Source: CAXBNB01 sp049115735 (GTDB lineage: Bacteria > Bacteroidota > Bacteroidia > Cytophagales > Cyclobacteriaceae). From it: a stretch of DNA of 64,000 bases. The position numbers were made by a program, and so were the translations under genes. Position 1 is the stretch's first letter. Each line of letters begins with the position of its first letter. The notes beneath the pieces are model-generated. The model searched no databases. It was not told where the DNA came from and was given only the letters and a program-made list of their open reading frames with translations. Of this stretch, positions 1 to 7,103 are shown in pieces. The stretch is taken from contig JAGDZP010000004.1 in assembly GCA_049115735.1 (NCBI GenBank), positions 124,001-188,000 of the forward strand. Reading direction: 5' to 3'.

Positions 1-180
1 ACCTTTTTTATTCACATACCCAGTCTTGTGTTGCTTAAACCGCTCCTGAGCAGTCTTGCTAGTCATGCCCACATATAGACACTCCAGCACTCCATTAAAC
101 TGTGGATTGGCCACCCTGAATCGGGCATTCTCAGTAAATACTTTCTTGTGAAGTTCTATGACATAAACCCGGTATTTCAA
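1..180 (-). CDS. GIY-YIG-like nuclease domain protein, 3' part missing
   Basis: The minus strand is open from a TTG at 180 to the window edge (60 codons, no stop). The translation has the order seen in small GIY-YIG-like proteins: YVIEL near the start, then LYVGMT followed by an ERFKQHK stretch. GIY-YIG domains are single-metal nucleases, but members of this short bacterial type have no assigned role. No ATG is available. The frame is the same as that of the upstream beta-lactamase gene, whose TAA at 195-193 lies 12 bases before the TTG, with AGG between them as a possible ribosome site. The catalytic C-terminal half lies outside the window, so activity cannot be judged. Confidence 0.6.
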   Translation of the reverse strand, partial: MKYRVYVIELHKKVFTENARFRVANPQFNGVLECLYVGMTSKTAQERFKQHKTGYVNKKG

Positions 181-192
181 TGGAATAAACCT

Positions 193-951
193 TTAATTGT
201 TTCTTTGTTCAGAGTTGTACTTGGTAAACAGCTCAGCGGTATATTTCAGCAAACCTATATCTCCAGATGGCCCATGGCCTGGAACAATATGTTTGATCTC
301 AGGAAACTGCTGTTCGATCTTTTCCATAGTCTTTGGCCATTTACTAGCAACTGCGTCTCCTAAATAGCCCTCTTTTGCGCCTATACACTTCAGCAAACAG
401 CCACCAAATAATACGGCTTCCGAAGGGATGTAAGAAACAATATTGTCTCTGGTGTGTCCGGCTCCTAAGAAAGCGTTTACCACCTTTTCATCACTCACAG
501 TTAATTCCAATTTTTTAGTAAAACCATTTTGCGGAATATTGTAGCCTGCATCCTTGGCTAATTTCAATGTCAGTTTATTAGCATAAGATGGGATGCCTTT
601 CTGATGAAAGGCCTGAAGGCCACCCAGGCAGTCTTCATGAAAGTGCGTGACAACAACTCCTATCACTGTCAATTTCAGCTGCTTTTCCAGGTATTCTATA
701 AGCTCCAGAGAAGCTTTGTCATCTATAGGTGTGTCAAAAACTATAGCTTCAGATCCATTGAAATAAACCATTCCATTACATCCGACCTTTCCGAAGCTCT
801 CAGTTTGCAAATAAGATTTATGTATGAAGACCTTTTCAGTCAATTTCTCGATAAATAAATCCTCAGATTGATAAAGAAAGCTGTCCTGGCTCTTAAAACC
901 AAATAAGAGAAAACTAAGGCTCAGGGTGAAAGAAAAAATAAAGCGATACAT
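193..951 (-). CDS. subclass B1 metallo-beta-lactamase
   Basis: Predicted periplasmic zinc hydrolase of 252 residues. A signal peptide (MYRFIFSFTL, then a hydrophobic run) supports the ATG at 951; an upstream ATG at 993 would put 14 unlikely residues before it. Zinc ligands fit subclass B1: H103, H105 and D107 in THFHEDCLGG, H166 in GAGHTRDN, C185 in FGGCLLK, and H226 in VPGHGPSGD. K188, three residues after the cysteine, matches the B1 residue that binds the beta-lactam carboxylate. The family hydrolyses penicillins, cephalosporins and carbapenems; the substrate range here is unknown. It stands alone, with no transposon or integron next to it, so it looks like an intrinsic chromosomal gene. 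A non-lactamase hydrolase is possible but less likely given the full B1 ligand set. Confidence 0.85.
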   Translation of the reverse strand: MYRFIFSFTLSLSFLLFGFKSQDSFLYQSEDLFIEKLTEKVFIHKSYLQTESFGKVGCNGMVYFNGSEAIVFDTPIDDKASLELIEYLEKQLKLTVIGVVVTHFHEDCLGGLQAFHQKGIPSYANKLTLKLAKDAGYNIPQNGFTKKLELTVSDEKVVNAFLGAGHTRDNIVSYIPSEAVLFGGCLLKCIGAKEGYLGDAVASKWPKTMEKIEQQFPEIKHIVPGHGPSGDIGLLKYTAELFTKYNSEQRNN

Positions 952-1004
952 ATTGAAGAGAACTTTTGATGATCGAAGATAACCACAGACCAATAGTATT
1001 CTTT

Positions 1005-1058
1005 AGTTCACTGGTGAAATTCTGCAGTTCACCGGAAACAGGTTTAGTAGTCCACCGC
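1005..1058. repeat. three spaced copies of AGTtCACyGG
   Basis: AGTTCACTGG (1005-1014), AGTTCACCGG (1026-1035) and AGTCCACCGC (1049-1058) lie in the same orientation at 21 and 23 base intervals, about two helical turns each. They sit 54-107 bases upstream of the beta-lactamase start and just before a promoter-like TACTTTTAC (1066-1074) on the plus strand. Direct repeats at helical spacing suggest binding by a dimeric or oligomeric regulator. Which gene they serve is unclear. Confidence 0.4.
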
Positions 1059-1107
1059 GACTACCTACTTTTACATCATAGTGATTTGTATAGTTGAATA
1101 GTTTTAG

Positions 1108-1138
1108 TCCCGGGCGTAGTGAACCCGGGATTTTTTTT
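1108..1138 (+). terminator. rho-independent terminator with no plus-strand gene upstream
   Basis: TCCCGGG (1108-1114) pairs perfectly with CCCGGGA (1124-1130) around a 9-base loop, followed by eight T residues (1131-1138). The T run is only on the plus strand, yet no plus-strand gene precedes it: the neighbours at 193-951 and 1144-2175 both run on the minus strand. It may end a short non-coding RNA starting near 1078. Confidence 0.6.
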
Positions 1139-1143
1139 GCCTT

Positions 1144-2175
1144 CTAAATTTCTCTCCTAAAAACCTGCAACTGATCCCCACTAATATCCTCTTGATCAAC
1201 TAGCCGTCCAGAAATACCAGGAGCCTGAATGCCTGACCCGAAAGTAGTTTTAGATGTAAATACCCTTGCCTCATCCCAAAGACCTTTAGAAACAAAAGAG
1301 TTGATGAGTGCCGAGCCCCCTTCCACAATGAGGGACTGAATATTCCTCTCCTTAAGATCCTCGAGGATGCTCTTTATTGGATCTATCTGGTCCATTTTCT
1401 TATAAGCTAGTCCTTGTGACTCTTCGTCCTTAAAAGCATTGTAACATACGGTATTAATAGACCCATCAAACAGATTCAATCCGCGATCAAGTGTCAAATT
1501 CCTGTCAATGACTAAACGCAGTGGGTCACTTCCTTTCCAGTCCCGAACATTGAGGGTAGGGTTGTCATGTTTGGCGGTGTTCGTACCCACCAGGATGGCA
1601 TCCTCTTCTGCCCTCCATTTGTGTACCAACTTCCTGGAATACTCATTGCTTATCCATTTTGAATCAAAGTTTTCCCGAGCGATGAAGGCGTCAGCAGTTT
1701 GTGCCCACTTAAGGATGATATAAGGCCTTTTCTTTTCCTGATATGTGAAAAACCTCCTATTGATTTCTTTTCCCATTTCAAGTCCAATTCCCATATCGGT
1801 TTGTATACCTTCGGCTTCTAGCTTTTGCACACCTCCTCCGTTTACTTTAGGAAAAGGATCTTGATTGGCAATGACCACCCGCTTCAAACTATGTTCGATC
1901 AATAGGTCAGCGCAAGGAGGCGTTTTGCCATGATGGGCGCAAGGTTCCAGGGTGACATAAGCTATCGAATCTTTAAGTAGACTCTTGTCATGGACATCAT
2001 TGATGGCGTTTACTTCGGCGTGTGGGCCACCGTATTTCTGATGCCAACCTTCCCCAATTATTTTGTCATCATGAACTATCACACAACCGACCATTGGGTT
2101 TGGACTTACTTTTCCAAATCCAAGTTTTGCTAGCTCAAAGGCCCTTTGCATATACTGTGAATCTAACTCGCTCAT
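1144..2175 (-). CDS. ribD: bifunctional riboflavin biosynthesis deaminase/reductase RibD
   Basis: Catalyses two successive riboflavin steps in the cytoplasm: deamination of the pyrimidine from GTP cyclohydrolase II, then NADPH reduction of its ribosyl chain. The 343 residues have the normal two-domain length. The N-terminal zinc deaminase shows H52 and E54 in HAEV, and C79 and C88 in PCAHHGKTPPC. The reductase domain starts near residue 150 (IILKWAQTADAFIA) and contains the EGG turn of RibD-C domains. It is not in a rib operon here; the divergent neighbour is prmC, 40 bases away. A TAACTTTG element at 2191-2184 lies 8 bases before the start codon. Confidence 0.96.
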   Translation of the reverse strand: MSELDSQYMQRAFELAKLGFGKVSPNPMVGCVIVHDDKIIGEGWHQKYGGPHAEVNAINDVHDKSLLKDSIAYVTLEPCAHHGKTPPCADLLIEHSLKRVVIANQDPFPKVNGGGVQKLEAEGIQTDMGIGLEMGKEINRRFFTYQEKKRPYIILKWAQTADAFIARENFDSKWISNEYSRKLVHKWRAEEDAILVGTNTAKHDNPTLNVRDWKGSDPLRLVIDRNLTLDRGLNLFDGSINTVCYNAFKDEESQGLAYKKMDQIDPIKSILEDLKERNIQSLIVEGGSALINSFVSKGLWDEARVFTSKTTFGSGIQAPGISGRLVDQEDISGDQLQVFRREI

Positions 2176-2183
2176 GACGGCAT

Positions 2184-2191
2184 CAAAGTTA
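2184..2191 (-). promoter_or_regulatory. promoter -7 element for ribD
   Basis: TAACTTTG on the minus strand matches the Bacteroidota -7 consensus TAnnTTTG and ends 8 bases before the ribD ATG at 2175. No clear TTG is seen at the -33 position. Confidence 0.5.
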
Positions 2192-2203
2192 TGTTTCTTT
2201 ATC

Positions 2204-2211
2204 TATTTTTG
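2204..2211 (+). promoter_or_regulatory. promoter -7 element for prmC
   Basis: TATTTTTG matches TAnnTTTG and ends 4 bases before the ATG at 2216, so the transcript would be leaderless or nearly so. It lies back to back with the ribD element, 12 bases apart. Confidence 0.5.
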
Positions 2212-2215
2212 TCCG

Positions 2216-3079
2216 ATGGCCAGCGTTTTTCCACTCGACCTTCACAATCAGCTTACCCAATCTTTGCTCCCTGTTTATTCTAAAAATGAAGCTGAGGTGC
2301 TTTCCTACCTGGTGCTAGAACATTACCTCGGTCTTGGTCGGACTAGCATCCTGGTCAATTCATTGCTCCCAATTGAAACCCCAATAGAGAATAAATTGGA
2401 TATAGCGATTGGGCGCCTAAAGAACTTAGAACCTATTCAGCATATTTTGGGTGAGGCCGAGTTTTATGGCCGAAAGTTTAAGGTCAACGACCAAGTGCTA
2501 ATTCCACGTCAGGAGACCGAGGAACTCATTCGGCTTATCTTGGATAGAAATAAGATTACCGCTCCCAATATTCTCGATATTGGTACGGGATCAGGCTGTA
2601 TTGCATGTAGTCTGTCTCTTGAAATTCCTCAAGCAAAAGTTACTGCCATTGATATAAGTGAAGAAGCCCTTGAGGTGGCGAAGCAAAATGCAAAGAAACT
2701 GCAAGTGAGCGTCTATTTTCTGAAGTTAGACATCTTAAATGAGGATTTAGCCGGACGTAAGTTTGATATCATCGTAAGCAATCCTCCTTATGTATTAGAA
2801 AGTGAGCGTGAACAAATGAGCAGAAATGTGCTGGATTATGACCCGGCTATGGCTTTATTTGTTCCTGATGAAAAACCGCTGACATTCTATAAGGCTATCG
2901 CTAAGAAAGCATGTCCAGCACTAAACAATGAAGGCCAATTGTATTTCGAAATCAACGAGCAATTTGGCAGTCAGGTGGCCGCATTACTTAATAAGACTGC
3001 CTACTCAAATGTAGAAATTCATCAAGACTTGAATGGAAAGGATAGGTTCGTCAGTGGAAAGTTCAACAGTTCTGTTTGA
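2216..3079 (+). CDS. prmC: peptide chain release factor N5-glutamine methyltransferase PrmC (HemK)
   Basis: Methylates the glutamine of the GGQ motif in release factors using S-adenosylmethionine, which speeds translation termination. The 287 residues contain the all-alpha N-terminal domain, the SAM-binding loop GTGSG (123-127) and the signature NPPY (189-192). An in-frame ATG at 2174 would overlap the start of ribD and add 14 residues with no counterpart in the family, so the ATG at 2216 is preferred; a TATTTTTG promoter element lies just before it. The last 17 bases overlap the end of the convergent acyltransferase gene. Confidence 0.95.
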   Translation: MASVFPLDLHNQLTQSLLPVYSKNEAEVLSYLVLEHYLGLGRTSILVNSLLPIETPIENKLDIAIGRLKNLEPIQHILGEAEFYGRKFKVNDQVLIPRQETEELIRLILDRNKITAPNILDIGTGSGCIACSLSLEIPQAKVTAIDISEEALEVAKQNAKKLQVSVYFLKLDILNEDLAGRKFDIIVSNPPYVLESEREQMSRNVLDYDPAMALFVPDEKPLTFYKAIAKKACPALNNEGQLYFEINEQFGSQVAALLNKTAYSNVEIHQDLNGKDRFVSGKFNSSV

Positions 3080-4319
3080 ACTTATTGATATAGTTAATAC
3101 TGCCTTTAACAGTCTCATGCAATTCCTCGCTGCGATGATACTTTCTGAGAGCCCAGTAGATTGACCAGGTTCTGTGAAACTTTCTCATCGAAACAAGGGA
3201 AAGAGGTAATGATAAAAAATAAAGAGTATTCACCCACCACTCATAAGAATAGGATGAAAACCACCACAGCTCAAGTGCCCAGAACAGCGGAAATAGCAGC
3301 ACCCCCATCGCAAACCTCAGAGAAGAAAAAAATGTTCTGTCCTCCACCTTAAACTCTAGTACCGATTCGATAATTGTGATGGGAATAAGGTTGTGCATCA
3401 AGCCAAATAGATACAACGGAAACATTAAAATAAGACTGAGTAGAGAAGAGGTTTTCTTGGCTGAGTTAATAACACCAACATCCTTTACACCCAGCTCTTC
3501 AAGGGACTCACGGAGTTCATCAATTGCAATATCCAATCCGTCATGATTTGATTTTTGATAACATTCCAAAAATTGTCTGCCAAGTTCAGTGGACATTTTC
3601 GGATTAGAAATATCCACTCCATTTTCACTACTAAAGACCAACCCATCAATTAGCTCATAGTGGTCTGCATCAAAACCGATGGTACAATTCAGCATCTCTT
3701 CGTTGATTTTTAATCGAAGCTCATCCAGCGCAGCGGCCTCTTGTGGAACTTTTTCTACTTTAATGGCCTTGCCATACACGATATGAGCTTCAGAGCGAAA
3801 CTTTGTATGATCACTATAGTTAATTCCTACAGGAACGACATACAATTCGTCGGGAGCATTTTCGGCATTGATGGCTCCAAGGGCTATGCGAGAGATGCCC
3901 TTGGTTAGTTTTCTGGAGACACGCCTTATATCGTGTATGCCCTCTGGAAACATCATCAGTGCCCTGCGTTTGGCCAATGCATCAAAACATGAGTGAAAAA
4001 CTGTTTCATTAGATTTGAGACTGCTATAACCATCCCTGATTCGGTAAATCGGAAGGAGATTGAACGACCTGAGCAATGCTCCAAGTAAAGGATTGTTAAA
4101 CACATCTGCCCGAGCCAGGTAATGAGTGAATCGCGGTGTTCTTGTGGTCAACAACAGTGCATCCATGAAGGCGTTTTCATGGTTGGCTCCAAAAATGACT
4201 GGAGCATTTTTTGGAATGTTTTCCCTTCCGGATATGGTGATTTTCCGGAAAAAGAAGCTGATGCCAATCCTAACAATGGACCAGAAAAAATAATACCATA
4301 CATACCTCACCACTATCAT
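3063..4319 (-). CDS. membrane 1-acylglycerol-3-phosphate acyltransferase-like protein (PlsC superfamily)
   Basis: Likely transfers an acyl chain to a lysophospholipid or related acceptor at the inner membrane. The N-terminal acyltransferase domain has an amphipathic start, the catalytic H47/D53 pair in NHENAFMDA (HX5D rather than the common HX4D) and FPEGIHD (124-130) as the phosphate-binding block. The roughly 100 residues before the C-terminus hold two to four hydrophobic segments, so the protein is membrane-anchored and, at 418 residues, longer than PlsC of about 240. Its end overlaps the end of prmC by 17 bases. The acceptor lipid cannot be told from sequence. Confidence 0.85.
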   Translation of the reverse strand: MIVVRYVWYYFFWSIVRIGISFFFRKITISGRENIPKNAPVIFGANHENAFMDALLLTTRTPRFTHYLARADVFNNPLLGALLRSFNLLPIYRIRDGYSSLKSNETVFHSCFDALAKRRALMMFPEGIHDIRRVSRKLTKGISRIALGAINAENAPDELYVVPVGINYSDHTKFRSEAHIVYGKAIKVEKVPQEAAALDELRLKINEEMLNCTIGFDADHYELIDGLVFSSENGVDISNPKMSTELGRQFLECYQKSNHDGLDIAIDELRESLEELGVKDVGVINSAKKTSSLLSLILMFPLYLFGLMHNLIPITIIESVLEFKVEDRTFFSSLRFAMGVLLFPLFWALELWWFSSYSYEWWVNTLYFLSLPLSLVSMRKFHRTWSIYWALRKYHRSEELHETVKGSINYINKFKQNC

Positions 4320-4416
4320 TGATTCAAAAATATAGTACTATCGAATAATGGGAAAAGGATGATTTGAGAATTTCAGTATACAAATGTCTACGACTTCTTT
4401 TGAATAAAATAATTAC

Positions 4417-5772
4417 TTACATCCCTTTATACCTTTCCAAAAAATCACACAATATTCCGATATTGGCATTAAAGGTAGCACTCGAAATTCTGTTATCAAT
4501 GCGGTATTCCCCATTCCACTTCTGGACAGATATCTCTTTTCTGAACTTATCATTATGAGTTATCCACCTGCCCTTTTTGTCCTGCGCTTCAATTATTTTC
4601 ATGGCTTCATCAGCCATCAATTGTATATCTGATTCTGCTACAGTATTGGAAGTGCCTTGAGAGAGTACTTGATTGTAACGTTCTTCTACCGCTTCCAAGG
4701 CTTTTATCAAATCCGTTTCATACCCATATCCGGTTCGCCTTTCGAGTGAAAGCTGGTGCAACGAATCCACCCGAATACGACCTCTGTCATAGTAGAGCGG
4801 AATATTGGTACCCAATTCTAAAAAACGACCCCATTTGCCATTTGGCAATTGAGATGACTTCAGCCATCGGATGGCATCCGGAATGGGCTCTAAATAAACC
4901 TTTTCATCAGTTTCTAAATAAAGATCGATCAAACTATGAATGTTGTGGACGGTGGCAGAAGGACATACCGCCGGAGGCTCGAATGTTCGTGCCCAAGCCG
5001 GTTGTAGAAACTCGTTGTACTGCTGTGCCCAACCGGGCTGTGGTGGCGGCAGTTGCGAGATCATCATAAACCGACCAACCTTTTTCAGACTATTAGCCAG
5101 TGCCTCACTTTTGTAGTATGAATTGGCCTCAATCATTACCCGTATGCAATCGTTGATGCCTTGATCGTTGAAGGTTGCGTAATCGTGATAATTGCCTTGT
5201 TTCGGGTATTTGTGCGGCCAACCACCATTGTCCAACTGAGAAGCCACCATCATATCTAAGGCTTTATCTATCGCTTCCGTCAAATTTTCATGATCAATTT
5301 CCTGGTCAAGTGCCATTAGAAAACTGATAGCACTTTGAGTCTGATTATCATCAAAACTTACCTTATTTCCTTTTGGCCTATCAAAATAGATTTTGTGGTC
5401 CCAGCCGCCAAGTTTGTTTTGACCTTTTATAAGTGCCTTAGCAGCATCCTCTGCAGCCCTAAGAAAGTCCTTGTTTCCTGTCACTTTATAGGCCCTCAAG
5501 AAGATCATTCCAACAGCAGGGGTACCTGGTGGCTGCACCTCAATAGTTCGGTTGTCTGTTTTTCCTTCTCCCCATTTCTCCTTACCATCCAGGGTATAAT
5601 GGTACACATATCCTCCCTCTATGGAAAGTGATGTCATGAAGGAAATTCCTTTCTCAATACCTTGTTCGGCTTGTCTCGCCAAGTCTGAAAGTTCCTTTTT
5701 GTTTTGTCCAAAAACGAGAGTAGCGCAAAATATTACAATAAGCAAAGTGAATGATGCAGATAATCGTTTCAT
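4417..5772 (-). CDS. secreted pectate lyase-like protein (PL10 family)
   Basis: A cleaved signal peptide (MKRLSASFTL, hydrophobic core, ending FGQ) sends the protein to the periplasm or outside. The 451 residues contain alternating helical-toroid blocks with PL10-like landmarks: QLDNGGWPHKYP, then YATFNDQGINDCIRVM, then QPGWAQQYN and ARTFEPPAV. PL10 enzymes cleave polygalacturonate by beta-elimination. There is no SusC/SusD pair or other pectin gene beside it, so this is not a complete polysaccharide utilisation locus. Relatives of this fold act on other uronates, so pectin as the substrate is an inference. Confidence 0.75.
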   Translation of the reverse strand: MKRLSASFTLLIVIFCATLVFGQNKKELSDLARQAEQGIEKGISFMTSLSIEGGYVYHYTLDGKEKWGEGKTDNRTIEVQPPGTPAVGMIFLRAYKVTGNKDFLRAAEDAAKALIKGQNKLGGWDHKIYFDRPKGNKVSFDDNQTQSAISFLMALDQEIDHENLTEAIDKALDMMVASQLDNGGWPHKYPKQGNYHDYATFNDQGINDCIRVMIEANSYYKSEALANSLKKVGRFMMISQLPPPQPGWAQQYNEFLQPAWARTFEPPAVCPSATVHNIHSLIDLYLETDEKVYLEPIPDAIRWLKSSQLPNGKWGRFLELGTNIPLYYDRGRIRVDSLHQLSLERRTGYGYETDLIKALEAVEERYNQVLSQGTSNTVAESDIQLMADEAMKIIEAQDKKGRWITHNDKFRKEISVQKWNGEYRIDNRISSATFNANIGILCDFLERYKGM

Positions 5773-6105
5773 ATAGTTTATAGTTTAGCTTAATGATTAT
5801 GAAAGTTAAGCCATTTGCCAAACAGTTCTATTTTTCCAGGTAGGGTTTAAACGCTTCTTTAATCCAAGCGGATTTCTGTTTTAGTTTACCCTAACCCTCC
5901 AATGTTTTGGTAAATATTGAGCTAAAATCAAAATATGCTCAAGTACAGGCTGAATTATTTGACATGAATTATAGAAAGCCAATTCATAAATCATGTAAAG
6001 GCTGTACAAGAAAACATTCCGTCAACGTGACCTGGCTAATAACAGGCACCTAGTTCATTTTGATGACCAAATGATGCCAGCCAAAGTGTTAAAGAATTAG
6101 GTCTA
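5773..6105. other. 333-base non-coding gap with a long imperfect inverted repeat
   Basis: No coding frame, RNA gene or clear promoter is visible here. The one structure is an imperfect inverted repeat at 5943-6007: the arms begin and end with GTACAG...ATGAATT and AATTCAT...CTGTAC, the middles are mismatched, and a 10-base loop separates them. It has no T run, so it is not a typical terminator. The gap should contain the promoter of the lyase gene on its left. Confidence 0.5.
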
Positions 6106-6816
6106 TTATTTTTGGGCTACCTGCTTAGCCTTAAAATTATCGAATCGACTTGCCAATGTGTCTCCCTCAAATGGGAAGTAGTCCAGTACATCGTACTTCC
6201 ATATATTGGTAGGGAAAATCACTACAAGATTGGCCGTTTCCTCACCAATATTTTTGAAAGCATGTGGCACCATAGGAGGAATATTTATAATGTAGGGTGC
6301 ACTGATCGTAAATAATGTATCCCCAAGGGCATACAGAATATCTCCTTCTAGCAATACATGAGATTCTTCACCTTCGTGGGTATGCATTGGTGGTGCTCCA
6401 CCTGGAAAAGTCTCAGTTATCCCAATTACAAGATTTTGATAACCATTTTTATACCCTTCCATTACATGCACATATTCACCCGGTCCTGGGTTGATCACCG
6501 GCAGTTCATCCAGGTCAGCAGCATAGTCAGTCCAGTACTTCATTTCACGGGTTTCGTACCCTGATGGTACAGTCCTTCTTTCAAGTACCTTGTGTGCATG
6601 ATGTTGGGCATGAAGGTATTCGATAATTGAATCCGGAACAGTTTTCACCTCATCGACTAAACCTTCAATAGAGAACGTTTCTGTTGCGGATTTATCAGCT
6701 GTGTTTTCTTCTTCCGCTTTAGCAACTAGCTCGGGGTTCGATTCTTTTTGGGAAGCACAAGAAGCCAGAAAAAGGCATAGACTTGCCATGCAAGTCAGAT
6801 TGGTAATTTTTTTCAT
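6106..6816 (-). CDS. cupin-domain lipoprotein
   Basis: An N-terminal signal with lipobox LASC (Cys20) marks a lipoprotein. An acidic linker follows, and then a single cupin barrel: motif 1 is PPMHTHEGEESH ending in EG, motif 2 is PPMVPHAFKNIG. Histidines and a glutamate for one metal ion are all present. Cupins cover many reactions as well as simple binding, so no substrate can be named; the periplasmic location and lone cupin suggest a sugar or small-acid role. It is transcribed alone. The upstream region carries two copies of an inverted repeat, one of them over the promoter, which suggests repression. Confidence 0.8.
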   Translation of the reverse strand: MKKITNLTCMASLCLFLASCASQKESNPELVAKAEEENTADKSATETFSIEGLVDEVKTVPDSIIEYLHAQHHAHKVLERRTVPSGYETREMKYWTDYAADLDELPVINPGPGEYVHVMEGYKNGYQNLVIGITETFPGGAPPMHTHEGEESHVLLEGDILYALGDTLFTISAPYIINIPPMVPHAFKNIGEETANLVVIFPTNIWKYDVLDYFPFEGDTLASRFDNFKAKQVAQK

Positions 6817-6840
6817 AGTGGTAATTTTGGTTTAGGTTAA

Positions 6841-6860
6841 ATAAAATTAACCAATTTTAT
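6841..6860. promoter_or_regulatory. inverted repeat ATAAAATT-N4-AATTTTAT (copy 1)
   Basis: Perfect 8-base arms around AACC, lying 25 bases upstream of the cupin lipoprotein start, within its likely leader. The same arms recur at 6921-6947. AT-rich repeats arise easily by chance, so the pairing of two copies is the main evidence. Confidence 0.35.
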
Positions 6861-6915
6861 CGCTTTTAGCAATTCCTATCTATACTGGCAGGTAGGTTTA
6901 ACATTCTGTTGAGGA

Positions 6916-6947
6916 CAAATATAAAATTTGATATTATTCAATTTTAT
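6916..6947 (-). promoter_or_regulatory. promoter of the cupin gene overlapped by inverted repeat copy 2
   Basis: On the minus strand TATATTTG (6923-6916) matches the -7 consensus TAnnTTTG. ATAAAATT (6921-6928) and AATTTTAT (6940-6947) form the second inverted repeat, with 11 bases between the arms, and cover this element and the spacer upstream. A repressor bound here would block RNA polymerase. Confidence 0.4.
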
Positions 6948-7103
6948 TGAGTGGAATATCGCCTCCCAGCTAATCGATTATTGATGTCTTGTACAAATTC
7001 AATAAATTTAGACGCTGACTGCCTCATACATGATATGTACCAGCTGCCATTTTGAAGGCCACTAGCATAAAGAAACTCAAAACCAAATGACTAATTTGCT
7101 GCA

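Noticed and set aside
604..858. Plus-strand frame of 84 codons inside the beta-lactamase region
   Set aside because: Lies fully opposite a gene with complete catalytic motifs; the translation shows no domain and no start signal.
5971..6105. Possible small gene in the 5773-6105 gap
   Set aside because: Frames are short on both strands and interrupted; only an imperfect inverted repeat can be supported.
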